Shown in pieces: positions 1 through 5,063 of a DNA stretch of 5,898 bases. The DNA lies in NCBI GenBank assembly GCA_021820825.1, contig JAKADD010000171.1, positions 1 to 5,898 of the forward strand, given 5' to 3'. The number at the start of each line of letters is the position of its first letter. Positions within the stretch are counted from its first letter, which is position 1. Both the position numbers and the translations under genes were made by a program. This DNA comes from Bacillota bacterium. Lineage in GTDB: Bacteria; Bacillota; Bacilli; Alicyclobacillales; SLC66. The notes under the pieces were generated by a model. The model had not been told where the DNA came from. It saw only the letters and a program-made list of their open reading frames with translations, and ran no database searches.

Positions 1-24
1 ATAACTTCAATGGTTATTCCTTTT

Positions 25-396
25 CTAACCTGTATAGCTTGCACTGTCAACCATCTCGCCCCCAAGCAATTTCTGCACCGAACTGAATACTATTTTATAA
101 TTGTCTCTCAACTTGTAAAAAACCAGTTTCCCCTCGCGCCTGTAAGTTGCCAATCCCGTATTCTTGAGAACCCGCAAATGGTGCGAAGCGTTCTGCACGC
201 TTGTATCCAATAAAACCGCCACTTCACACACACACATCTCTTCCTCTGCCAATGCAAAAGCGACTCGTAGGCGGTTTGCGTCGGCCAACGCTTTGAACAC
301 AATGAGCATTTGCTCTGTTTGATCCAGCAAAGGTCGAATTCGTTCCACTTTCGACATGTCCACACATTCGATTTGACACATGTCTCGTTTTGGCAT
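25..396 (-). CDS. cadC: CadC-type ArsR-family metal-sensing repressor
   Basis: This is a 123-residue ArsR/SmtB winged-helix repressor that should bind its own operator and let go when Cd(II), Pb(II) or Zn(II) binds. The N-terminus MPKRDMCQIEC places Cys7 and Cys11 exactly where CadC has its two N-terminal ligands. The EEMCVCEV segment supplies Cys55 and Cys57, completing the four-thiol alpha-3N site. The recognition helix follows (TSVQNASHHLRVLKNTG, about 65-81), then the wing YRREGKLVFY (85-94). The second, alpha-5 zinc site is not conserved: the DxH of CadC reads D98-N-Y here. The ATG at 396 was chosen because a GAGGG ribosome site sits 7 nt upstream and because the longer ATG at 459 falls inside the -35 box. 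The efflux partner, usually a P-type ATPase, would lie past position 1. A weak AAAAGGAA followed by TTG at 10-8 on this strand could be its start. Family assignment is firm; the metal is inferred. Confidence 0.93.
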   Translation of the reverse strand: MPKRDMCQIECVDMSKVERIRPLLDQTEQMLIVFKALADANRLRVAFALAEEEMCVCEVAVLLDTSVQNASHHLRVLKNTGLATYRREGKLVFYKLRDNYKIVFSSVQKLLGGEMVDSASYTG

Positions 397-403
397 ACAC
401 ACA

Positions 404-408
404 CCCTC
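404..408 (-). promoter_or_regulatory. Ribosome binding site of the cadC-like gene
   Basis: GAGGG on the minus strand stands 7 nt before the ATG at 396-394. It decides the start in favour of the CadC-like N-terminus (MPKRDMCQIEC) over the in-frame ATG 63 nt further upstream. Confidence 0.6.
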
Positions 409-428
409 ATTCAAATGTCCGTTTGAAT
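409..428. promoter_or_regulatory. CadC/ArsR-type operator, perfect inverted repeat
   Basis: ATTCAAA and TTTGAAT form a perfect 7-bp inverted repeat around a 6-nt spacer (tgtccg). CadC operators have the same TCAAAT...TTTGA core. The site lies between the -10 box and the ribosome site of the leftward regulator gene, over the expected transcription start near 424. A bound repressor would therefore block RNA polymerase, giving autoregulation. The symmetry is seen directly; binding by this CadC-like protein is inferred from position and similarity to known cad operators. Confidence 0.75.
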
Positions 429-430
429 AT

Positions 431-459
431 AGTGTATGCATTTTGAATTCATGACGCAA
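431..459 (-). promoter_or_regulatory. Sigma-A-type promoter of the cadC-like gene
   Basis: On the minus strand TTGCGT (459-454) and TACACT (436-431) are separated by exactly 17 nt, a good vegetative -35/-10 arrangement with four matches in each hexamer. The inverted-repeat operator begins 2 nt downstream of the -10 box. The leader would be roughly 28 nt long. Confidence 0.6.
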
Positions 460-774
460 GACAAAACGCTAGGCAGAATTCGGCCCGTTTTTGGTTTTGA
501 TCGATCCGGCTGCGAAAATGAAGTGGACAGGGTACATGGGAAACGCCCAGTCGCCGTGTACACGATCCCTCAACGCAAATAGGGAAAAGCCGCCTGGCTT
601 CCGGTTGCGAAGGCGAGCGGCTGCTGATGGGGTTTGTGCTGTAACCAGAGTGAGCAAATCGATATAACTGGATTAGCGCGAGATATCTGCATTTTGCTGG
701 AGCCACCCCGCAAGCAAAGAAGGGGGGCAAATCAGCGCTGGCTGTGCGGCACAGCCGATGCCGCACAACCATTG
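460..774. other. Intergenic stretch without a convincing gene
   Basis: This 315-bp stretch separates the cadC-like promoter from the end of lgt. No reading frame here gives a protein I recognise, and none has a ribosome binding site. Visible structure is limited to a 10-bp palindrome (CGTGTACACG, 555-564) and overlapping hairpins at 740-767. An open plus-strand frame of about 49 codons (roughly 511-665, ending in TAA) has a plausible composition but no start signal. It could be decayed mobile-element sequence, which I cannot establish. Confidence 0.5.
740..767 (-). terminator. Hairpins just downstream of lgt, possible terminator
   Basis: On the transcript of the leftward cluster, TGTGCGGCA (767-759) and TGCCGCACA (751-743) form a perfect 9-bp stem with a 7-nt loop, starting 8 nt after the lgt stop. 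A second, mutually exclusive 7-bp stem, GGCTGTG (756-750) with CACAGCC (746-740), has a 3-nt loop. No T-run follows either stem, so a classic intrinsic terminator is not shown. They may end transcription inefficiently or protect the 3' end. Confidence 0.4.
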
Positions 775-1587
775 TTACACGTCTGCCACCGCATCACTTT
801 GTCCGTCAGTCTTCTTTTTGCGTTCCGCGAGCCACAGCCAGACCCCGGCAATAATGCCCGCCGCGACCATGGGCATGGCCGTCCACTGCGCCGCGTCCCA
901 GTGAAACAGGAAGCGCGGACTGTCGCCCCGCAACATTTCAAGAAAGAAGCGGACGATGTTGTAGCTGATCATGTAGTAGACAAACAGCCAGCCAACAGGC
1001 CAGCGCCGCAACTTCAGGATCATCAGGATACCGAGCAGTATGATGTCCGCCTGCCCTTCCCAGAGCATCGCCGGCCACAGTGGATGATTGCCGTACTGAA
1101 GGCGAGCCAGCGTACCGACCGGGTAGAGCACGCCAAAATTGCTGCCCGTGGGCGAACCGTACGCGCTGCCGTTCATAAAGTCCGCATCGCGACCAATGCT
1201 CTGCGCCAGCAGCAACCCCGGAGCGGCCATGTCGGCGAGAGACCAGAAGGGGATCTTTTTGATCCGGGCATAAATGAATCCGGTAATGATCGCTCCGACA
1301 ACGCCGCCCTGAATGGACAATCCGCCATGCCATACCGCGATGATCTGGCCAGGATGTTGGGAGTAGAACGACCAGTCAAAGAAAAACACTTGCCAAATCC
1401 GCGCGCCGATGACGCCGCCAAAAAAGAGGATCGGGCCCAGGTCGAGCCAGGCGGGAATGTATTTGGCCTTGTTCTCGACCTTGGCGAGGTAGATGGTGAA
1501 CCCCAGACCCAGCAGAAAGGCCAGCAAGAACAGGGTGCTGTATGACCGGACGGGAAACGTTCCGATATGAAACCAGTATTTGTGCAA
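775..1587 (-). CDS. lgt: Divergent Lgt-family (prolipoprotein diacylglyceryl transferase-like) membrane protein
   Basis: This 270-residue polytopic membrane protein belongs to the Lgt family, whose members move diacylglycerol from phosphatidylglycerol to the lipobox Cys of prolipoproteins. About seven hydrophobic segments are visible. Family hallmarks are the N-terminal MHKYWFHIGTFPVRSY, the HGGLSIQGG loop (87-95), the signature-like GRDADFMNG (132-140) and the late RFFLE (Arg213, Glu217). Departures from the classical enzyme are notable: the His of the HGG loop (E. coli His103) is Gln93, the Asn of GRxGNFxNxE is Asp136, and the motif Glu is Ser141. HPTQLYE is replaced by a WPAMLWEG-like stretch. 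It may be a paralogue with a changed substrate rather than the housekeeping Lgt. The TTG start at 1587 follows AAGGAGG by 7 nt. The family call is firm; the activity is uncertain. Confidence 0.85.
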   Translation of the reverse strand: MHKYWFHIGTFPVRSYSTLFLLAFLLGLGFTIYLAKVENKAKYIPAWLDLGPILFFGGVIGARIWQVFFFDWSFYSQHPGQIIAVWHGGLSIQGGVVGAIITGFIYARIKKIPFWSLADMAAPGLLLAQSIGRDADFMNGSAYGSPTGSNFGVLYPVGTLARLQYGNHPLWPAMLWEGQADIILLGILMILKLRRWPVGWLFVYYMISYNIVRFFLEMLRGDSPRFLFHWDAAQWTAMPMVAAGIIAGVWLWLAERKKKTDGQSDAVADV

Positions 1588-1594
1588 CGCCAAA

Positions 1595-1601
1595 CCTCCT
1601 T
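1595..1601 (-). promoter_or_regulatory. Strong ribosome binding site fixing the TTG start of lgt
   Basis: AAGGAGG on the minus strand is followed by 7 nt and then TTG CAC AAA TAC TGG. The spacing is ideal. The resulting N-terminus (MHKYWFHIG) fits the family, so the longer frame beginning at 1626 is rejected. Confidence 0.85.
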
Positions 1602-1611
1602 GTGAATCTTG

Positions 1612-1637
1612 TCGGCAACGTTTCACAACGTTGCCGA
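1612..1637 (-). promoter_or_regulatory. Intercistronic 11-bp perfect hairpin between the cstB-like gene and lgt
   Basis: TCGGCAACGTT (1612-1622) and AACGTTGCCGA (1627-1637) are perfect inverted repeats around a 4-nt loop. The element lies in the 102-bp gap between the dioxygenase-rhodanese stop and the lgt start, 10 bp from the lgt ribosome site. No T-run follows in the direction of transcription, so it is probably not a simple intrinsic terminator. It could be an mRNA stability or processing hairpin, a partial terminator, or a protein-binding palindrome in front of a separate lgt promoter. Confidence 0.6.
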
Positions 1638-1689
1638 TCCCGAATGGTTCCTGTTATCCAATCTTCACGGCCTGTGGCTGACGCCAAAA

Positions 1690-3114
1690 CTAGCGACTCG
1701 ACGCGGCAAGGCCCAGCTTCGTCCACTCTTCGTAGCCGCCGAGCATATTTTGTACCTGTTCAAACCCGTGTGCCTGCAGGATGCTCGCCGCAATCGCTGA
1801 GCGTCCGCCCGTGCGGCACTGCACGAGCACCGGCTTATCCTTCGGCAGTTCGTGCACGCGATTCACAAGGTGGCCCAGCATAATGTGGGTGGATTGAGGA
1901 ATATGCCCCTCCGACCACTCGACGGCGTTGCGGACGTCCAGCAGGAACACCTCGCCGCGGTCGATGCGCCGCGCCGCATCCTCAGGCTCCACCTCCGCAT
2001 AGCTCGCCACACGCGCTCCGCCTGCGGCCGCCGCCGTGTGCACGCTGGTTCCCATCGTGGCCTCCACGTTGTCGAGCCCGATCGCCTGCAGATCCTTTGT
2101 GATCGCTTCGACATCGTCTCCGCCGCACAGCAGATAGATCGGTCGATCGTAGTCGAGCAGCCATCCCGCCCATGTCACGAATGATTTAGTGTAGGGAATG
2201 TTGAGCACGCCGGCCAGGTGGCCCTTCGCGAAGACAGACGATGCGCGCGTATCGACGACGGTCCCTTGGTCGAGCCATTGCCGCACAGTCTCCGGCGACT
2301 CTTCGGCCCGCTGCGGCGCTGCAACCGCCGATAACAGTTGCGGACCCTCTTTGTTCAGTTTCTTCATCATCGCAAAATAGCGCGGCGGTTCCGGTTGCCC
2401 TTCCAACAATGCTTCGACAAACGCTTCCTCGTCGTTGTACCCGAGCGCCCAGTTCACCATTTTTTCATATCCGACCGTGGATGACGGGATGGCGCCGAGT
2501 GCCTTCCCGCACGCACTGCCTGCGCCATGGGCGGGCCACAATTGCAGGAAATCAGGAAGCTTTCGGAACCGTTGCAGGGAGGCAAACGTCTTACGCGCCA
2601 TGATGTCAGAAGAACCGCGGACGCCTGCCGCCTTTTCCAGGAGATCTGGGCGCCCCACATCGCCCACGAACACGAAGTCCCCTGAAAACAACCCCATCGG
2701 GGCGGATGCCTTTGAGCCGCCGTCCGTGACCAGAAGCGCAATGTGTTCCGGCGTGTGGCCAGGGGTGTGCATGACTTCAAACTTGATATTGCCAATGTTG
2801 AATGTGTCGCCGTCATGCACCGGACGCGACGAATACTGTTCCAGGAATCGATACGTCCAATCGGGTCCGCCCTCCGCCGAGAGATAGAGCATCGCGCCCG
2901 TTCGCGCCGCGAGTTCCCGGGCGCCGGACAGAAAATCGGCGTGGATATGCGTCTCTGTGATTCCCACGATGCGCACGCCCTCCGCCTCCGCTGTCTGCAG
3001 ATAGGCGGAGATGTCACGGGAGGGATCGATCACGATCGCTTCTCCGGTCGCCTGGCATCCGACGAGATAGGACGCCTGCGCCAGTTTGTCGTCGTAAAAG
3101 TATTTCAGCAACAA
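1690..3114 (-). CDS. CstB-like persulfide dioxygenase-rhodanese fusion
   Basis: This 474-residue cytoplasmic protein joins a metallo-beta-lactamase-fold persulfide dioxygenase to two rhodanese domains, as in Staphylococcus CstB. Such enzymes oxidise the sulfane sulfur of low-molecular-weight persulfides with O2 and transfer sulfur, detoxifying sulfide. Domain 1 (about 1-240) has ETHIHADFLSG (His56, His58, Asp60), HTPGHTPEH (His116), SGDFVFVGDVGRPDL (Asp146) and PAHGAGSACGK (His196, Cys202). Cys202 lies close to the CstB cysteine near the iron site. The middle rhodanese (about 275-360) keeps a Cys330 in LLCGGDD; the last (about 375-470) has a full CRTGGRS loop with catalytic Cys433. Length and order are normal and intact. 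The TTG at 3114 gives MLLKYFYDDKLAQASY, typical of the family, and lies 9 nt after GAGAGGAG. A TTG at 3123 would abut the ribosome site. Only 22 bp separate it from the upstream remnant, so co-transcription is likely. Confidence 0.95.
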   Translation of the reverse strand: MLLKYFYDDKLAQASYLVGCQATGEAIVIDPSRDISAYLQTAEAEGVRIVGITETHIHADFLSGARELAARTGAMLYLSAEGGPDWTYRFLEQYSSRPVHDGDTFNIGNIKFEVMHTPGHTPEHIALLVTDGGSKASAPMGLFSGDFVFVGDVGRPDLLEKAAGVRGSSDIMARKTFASLQRFRKLPDFLQLWPAHGAGSACGKALGAIPSSTVGYEKMVNWALGYNDEEAFVEALLEGQPEPPRYFAMMKKLNKEGPQLLSAVAAPQRAEESPETVRQWLDQGTVVDTRASSVFAKGHLAGVLNIPYTKSFVTWAGWLLDYDRPIYLLCGGDDVEAITKDLQAIGLDNVEATMGTSVHTAAAAGGARVASYAEVEPEDAARRIDRGEVFLLDVRNAVEWSEGHIPQSTHIMLGHLVNRVHELPKDKPVLVQCRTGGRSAIAASILQAHGFEQVQNMLGGYEEWTKLGLAASSR

Positions 3115-3123
3115 TAAAAACAA

Positions 3124-3131
3124 CTCCTCTC
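3124..3131 (-). promoter_or_regulatory. Ribosome binding site of the cstB-like gene
   Basis: GAGAGGAG on the minus strand directly abuts one TTG (3123-3121) and is 9 nt before another (3114-3112), with a third at 3111-3109. Spacing excludes the first and favours the second. This shortens the protein by three residues compared with the longest frame. Confidence 0.75.
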
Positions 3132-3136
3132 AATCG

Positions 3137-3316
3137 TCACAGCAGCAATGGTCGCATCAGCAACCAATGATCTCTTCTTCCCGCTTCATTCTGCCCCATG
3201 GCGGTCTCTTTGTTCACAGCGTGTTCGTTCATGACCGTCAGGAATGCCCTGAAGACACGTACACCTCTTTGCATGGCGGGGTCCTTGATGAGTGTAAGAA
3301 CTGAAAATGCAGTCAT
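3137..3316 (-). pseudogene. Possible C-terminal remnant of a DUF1641 protein
   Basis: A 59-codon frame ends 22 bp before the cstB-like gene on the same strand. It stays open up to a TAA at 3385-3383, but the region before its first ATG (3316) has no ribosome binding site. The segment FSVLTLIKDPAMQRGVRVF resembles the conserved C-terminal motif of DUF1641 proteins (L...RDP.VQRGLGF). These small proteins are often encoded beside sulfide:quinone oxidoreductases or formate dehydrogenases, which would fit the adjacent sulfur gene. After this motif the sequence turns polar and then ends in WLLMRPLLL, an unusual tail. A full DUF1641 protein is well over 100 residues, so this looks 5'-truncated, perhaps by the event that placed the rightward genes here. 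Homology is recognised by eye only. Confidence 0.4.
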
Positions 3317-3384
3317 AAGGGGAGCGCCCGGCCTGCGCTCGTGTTCTCGCAGCTTTGACCAGTGACAGTCACCCTCAGTTTGTT

Positions 3385-3696
3385 ATGGCTGCAGTTGAGT
3401 CTAGCAGCAATACCCTCCTCACGGATGCCATCGTATCGTGGATGTGTGAAGAAAGTATGGAGGGCAAACACTTGCAGGACGCCATCGCGAAACCGGTGTT
3501 GTTCGTGGTCAAGTTTCCAATGGAACCGGACATATCGTGCATGACGGAGGAAGGGAAGGCCATGGCGAAGTGGGTGCGGAAAAAGGCCCGGAAAGACCGG
3601 AACAATCCGGTCGGCAAAACGGAAGACCCGCAGAAAAGTCTGATCGAGCGCATGGAGGTCGTTGCTGCGTGCAAGTCCGAACCCCTTACGACATAG
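3385..3696 (+). CDS. Small basic protein of unknown function
   Basis: I do not recognise this 103-residue frame. Its codons favour G or C at the third position, as real genes here do, and the composition is protein-like. The first half is mixed and mildly hydrophobic (AKPVLFVVKFPMEP, about 35-48). The second half is strongly basic (AKWVRKKARKDRNNP, 61-75). Cysteines lie at 21, 52 and 96. There is no signal peptide or membrane helix. No ribosome site precedes the ATG at 3385; a TTG at 3355 is equally unsupported, and the frame is open back to 3319. It could therefore be the 3' part of a longer, truncated gene. It stops 4 bp before the membrane protein at 3701, suggesting co-expression. The minus-strand frame across the same bases is Ser/Thr/Arg-rich and looks like a shadow. 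Confidence 0.45.
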   Translation: MAAVESSSNTLLTDAIVSWMCEESMEGKHLQDAIAKPVLFVVKFPMEPDISCMTEEGKAMAKWVRKKARKDRNNPVGKTEDPQKSLIERMEVVAACKSEPLTT

Positions 3697-3700
3697 CGTA

Positions 3701-4150
3701 ATGAGTGGGGGTGAGTTCGTGTTCTGGATTGCACTGCTGGCTTTGGGAATGGGAGTGAATACTCATCTGCGTATGCGCGGACATAGCATGGCACAGATAC
3801 ATCACGCGCGGCATGTGGATATGATGATGTCCATGGCCATTCCATTTACAGCGGAAGTGGCTGTGGAGACGATGTCTGGGAATGAAATCCTGGCAATCCT
3901 TGTCGCAACAGCAGGATCGCTTATTCTTTTATCCGGAGTGCGTCAGGTATTCAGCGTCACTGAAATTGGAGCATGGATTGTATCGTCGTTGATGAGTGCA
4001 GGAATGGGGGCGATGATGGTGGGCATGTCCGATGTCGCGGTTGTTACCACCATATTGATTGGAATCGCTGTCGCCTGCGGAGTCGCGGGACTGTTGCCCG
4101 CTGCAACCCGGCATTCACGCTTCAGATCCTCCGGGAAATTCCATTCTTAA
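3701..4150 (+). CDS. Four-helix membrane protein with a His/Met-rich loop, unknown function
   Basis: This is a 149-residue integral membrane protein. Hydrophobic segments lie at about 6-20, 63-84, 89-109 and 112-133, followed by a short basic tail (TRHSRFRSSGKFHS). Between helices 1 and 2 is a striking loop, residues 21-45, with His at 22, 28, 34, 35 and 38 and Met at 25, 30, 41-43 and 45. This resembles clusters that bind soft metals. Helix 3 is also Met-rich (Met98, 102, 105, 106, 109). I do not recognise a family. The gene lies 4 bp after the preceding frame, and its flanking genes are metal and sulfur related, so a role in copper or another thiophilic metal is conceivable but unproven. 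The start is uncertain: ATG 3701 has no ribosome site, while GTG 3719 is preceded by GGGGGTGA at 5 nt and would remove six residues. Confidence 0.65.
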   Translation: MSGGEFVFWIALLALGMGVNTHLRMRGHSMAQIHHARHVDMMMSMAIPFTAEVAVETMSGNEILAILVATAGSLILLSGVRQVFSVTEIGAWIVSSLMSAGMGAMMVGMSDVAVVTTILIGIAVACGVAGLLPAATRHSRFRSSGKFHS

Positions 4151-4205
4151 GACGGCATGCGCCATCGCCCCGCGTTATAGCAAACGGGTGAGTCAAATAG
4201 GCAGG

Positions 4206-4232
4206 ATGATGGCAATGACGGCAATGATGGGT
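4206..4232. repeat. Three imperfect 9-nt tandem units
   Basis: The units ATGATGGCA, ATGACGGCA and ATGATGGGT follow one another without gaps, differing by one to two bases. They lie in the gap between the membrane protein and spoIIR, at the start of the Cys-rich frame, where they would encode MMA-MTA-MMG. They create several alternative ATG codons. Significance is unknown. Confidence 0.5.
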
Positions 4233-4382
4233 ATCCTGACCGTCGCCAACCAGATGACACCGTTGTCAAATGGCGGAGCGGCCTGTACCACCGCATGCAG
4301 CGCCTGTCAGACTGTATGCAGGATCTGTTGCCAGAGCGACTGCAATCTCACGTCTGCTGTCTGTAACCACTCACCACCGTAA
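4215..4382 (+). CDS. Tiny Cys-rich reading frame overlapping spoIIR antisense (doubtful)
   Basis: This 55-codon frame has eight cysteines at 24, 28, 31, 35, 38, 39, 43 and 50, spaced CxxxCxxCxxxCxxCCxxxC. An AGGCAGG lies 9 nt before the chosen ATG, with other in-frame starts at 4188 (GTG), 4206 and 4209. The N-terminus is mildly hydrophobic (MTAMMGILTVANQM). The last 76 bases are antisense to the spoIIR C-terminus, so several cysteines may simply mirror spoIIR codons. A small metal-binding peptide is possible in this setting, but I recognise no family and a chance frame is equally likely. Confidence 0.25.
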   Translation: MTAMMGILTVANQMTPLSNGGAACTTACSACQTVCRICCQSDCNLTSAVCNHSPP

Positions 4383-4999
4383 TCGACAATGGCCAGACGC
4401 AGTTCAACGGGAATCTGACGGCCGTTTGGAGCTGTTTCAGTCGTTTTAGCCAGCGGTGGTGTTTGCGGAAATGCGCCTGTTTGTGGAATGACCGATACAT
4501 CCAGGGAGTCGTAGCAAAGCTGTGGAAAGAGGACGCACCACCAGTTGTGCCCGCGACCTTTCCCCAGTATGATGCGCAACGCCTCATACGTACCCGCAGG
4601 ATAGATCTTATTCCCATAAAACTTTTTGGGAAAGTGTGTTGGCCCAAATGCAGTTGTCGCTTTGTAGAACACGCCTTGCTGTGCGAGCGCCTCATTGGCC
4701 AACTGGTTGACGATGGGCGCGTTACGTCGCAGAATCGCAGAGGTTTCGCCATGGGAACTGTCCTTGGGAAGGCGCGGACTGAGAAAAGCCAGAATGTGAT
4801 CGCGAACGATTAATTTGATTCGCTGATCTTGTGGGCTGTTACTGTTGGCGATGATTCGTAATCGGATAGCATCGGCCGGAATCGGCGGTGGATTCGAAGA
4901 GACCAGAGAGGAGAAGGGACCGAGCATCGAGCCGGAAAACAGGTGCAGCAAGCCAAATAACAAGACTGCTCCTCCTGCAACTCCCAGCCATCGCTTCAT
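4307..4999 (-). CDS. spoIIR: Stage II sporulation protein R
   Basis: SpoIIR is made in the forespore and secreted into the intermembrane space, where it triggers SpoIIGA to process pro-sigma-E in the mother cell. This 230-residue protein has an N-terminal membrane or signal segment (about 5-23, LGVAGGAVLLFGLLHLF) and a Pro/Ser linker. Next comes the family block AIRLRIIANSNSPQDQ (44-59) with VRDHIL (65-70). The highly conserved core runs from PTHFPKKFYGNKIYPAG (120-136) through EALRIILGKGRG to NWWCVLFPQLC (152-162). The C-terminal IPVELRLAIVDYGGEW (196-211) is also family-like. Length matches the usual 220-240. The ATG at 4999 follows GGTGG at a short distance, and no other in-frame start is visible upstream. 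In Bacillus it is under sigma-F; I could not find a convincing sigma-F promoter here. It is intact, stands alone, and points away from the czrA-like operon. Confidence 0.96.
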   Translation of the reverse strand: MKRWLGVAGGAVLLFGLLHLFSGSMLGPFSSLVSSNPPPIPADAIRLRIIANSNSPQDQRIKLIVRDHILAFLSPRLPKDSSHGETSAILRRNAPIVNQLANEALAQQGVFYKATTAFGPTHFPKKFYGNKIYPAGTYEALRIILGKGRGHNWWCVLFPQLCYDSLDVSVIPQTGAFPQTPPLAKTTETAPNGRQIPVELRLAIVDYGGEWLQTADVRLQSLWQQILHTV

Positions 5000-5032
5000 C
5001 CGTTTCCACCATCTCTCTGCGGCCGATTCACC

Positions 5033-5063
5033 TTGACAGGAGGCAGTATGGACAATCTATGAA
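5033..5063 (+). promoter_or_regulatory. Possible rightward promoter or leader element
   Basis: A perfect TTGACA (5033-5038) is overlapped by AGGAGG (5038-5043). Candidate -10 boxes are poor: TCTATG at 17 nt or TATGAA at 19 nt. The same AGGAGG stands 4 nt before ATG GAC AAT CTA TGA, a four-codon frame whose stop overlaps the next ATG (5059). Promoter and translation signal cannot both be used as described, so this is tentative. Confidence 0.25.

Noticed and set aside
555..564. 10-bp palindrome CGTGTACACG as a regulator site
   Set aside because: It lies about 100 bp from the nearest promoter, is short and has no partner. A palindrome of this length can occur by chance.
460..740. Decayed insertion-sequence fragment
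   Set aside because: The stretch is gene-free and oddly composed, but I could not recognise a transposase segment, terminal repeats or target duplication.
634..1545. Long rightward open frame of 303 codons opposite lgt
   Set aside because: It is antisense to a clear Lgt-family gene. Its translation is Arg/Gln/Asp-rich with no recognisable domain and has no ribosome binding site.
2454..3017. Leftward 187-codon frame inside the cstB-like gene
   Set aside because: Out-of-frame shadow of the dioxygenase-rhodanese gene, whose motifs are all intact in the main frame. The shadow is Arg/Ser/Cys-rich.
3375..3845. Leftward 156-codon frame opposite the two unknown genes
   Set aside because: Composition is dominated by Ser, Thr, Arg and His, with no motif. 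The opposite strand gives more protein-like products, including clear membrane helices.
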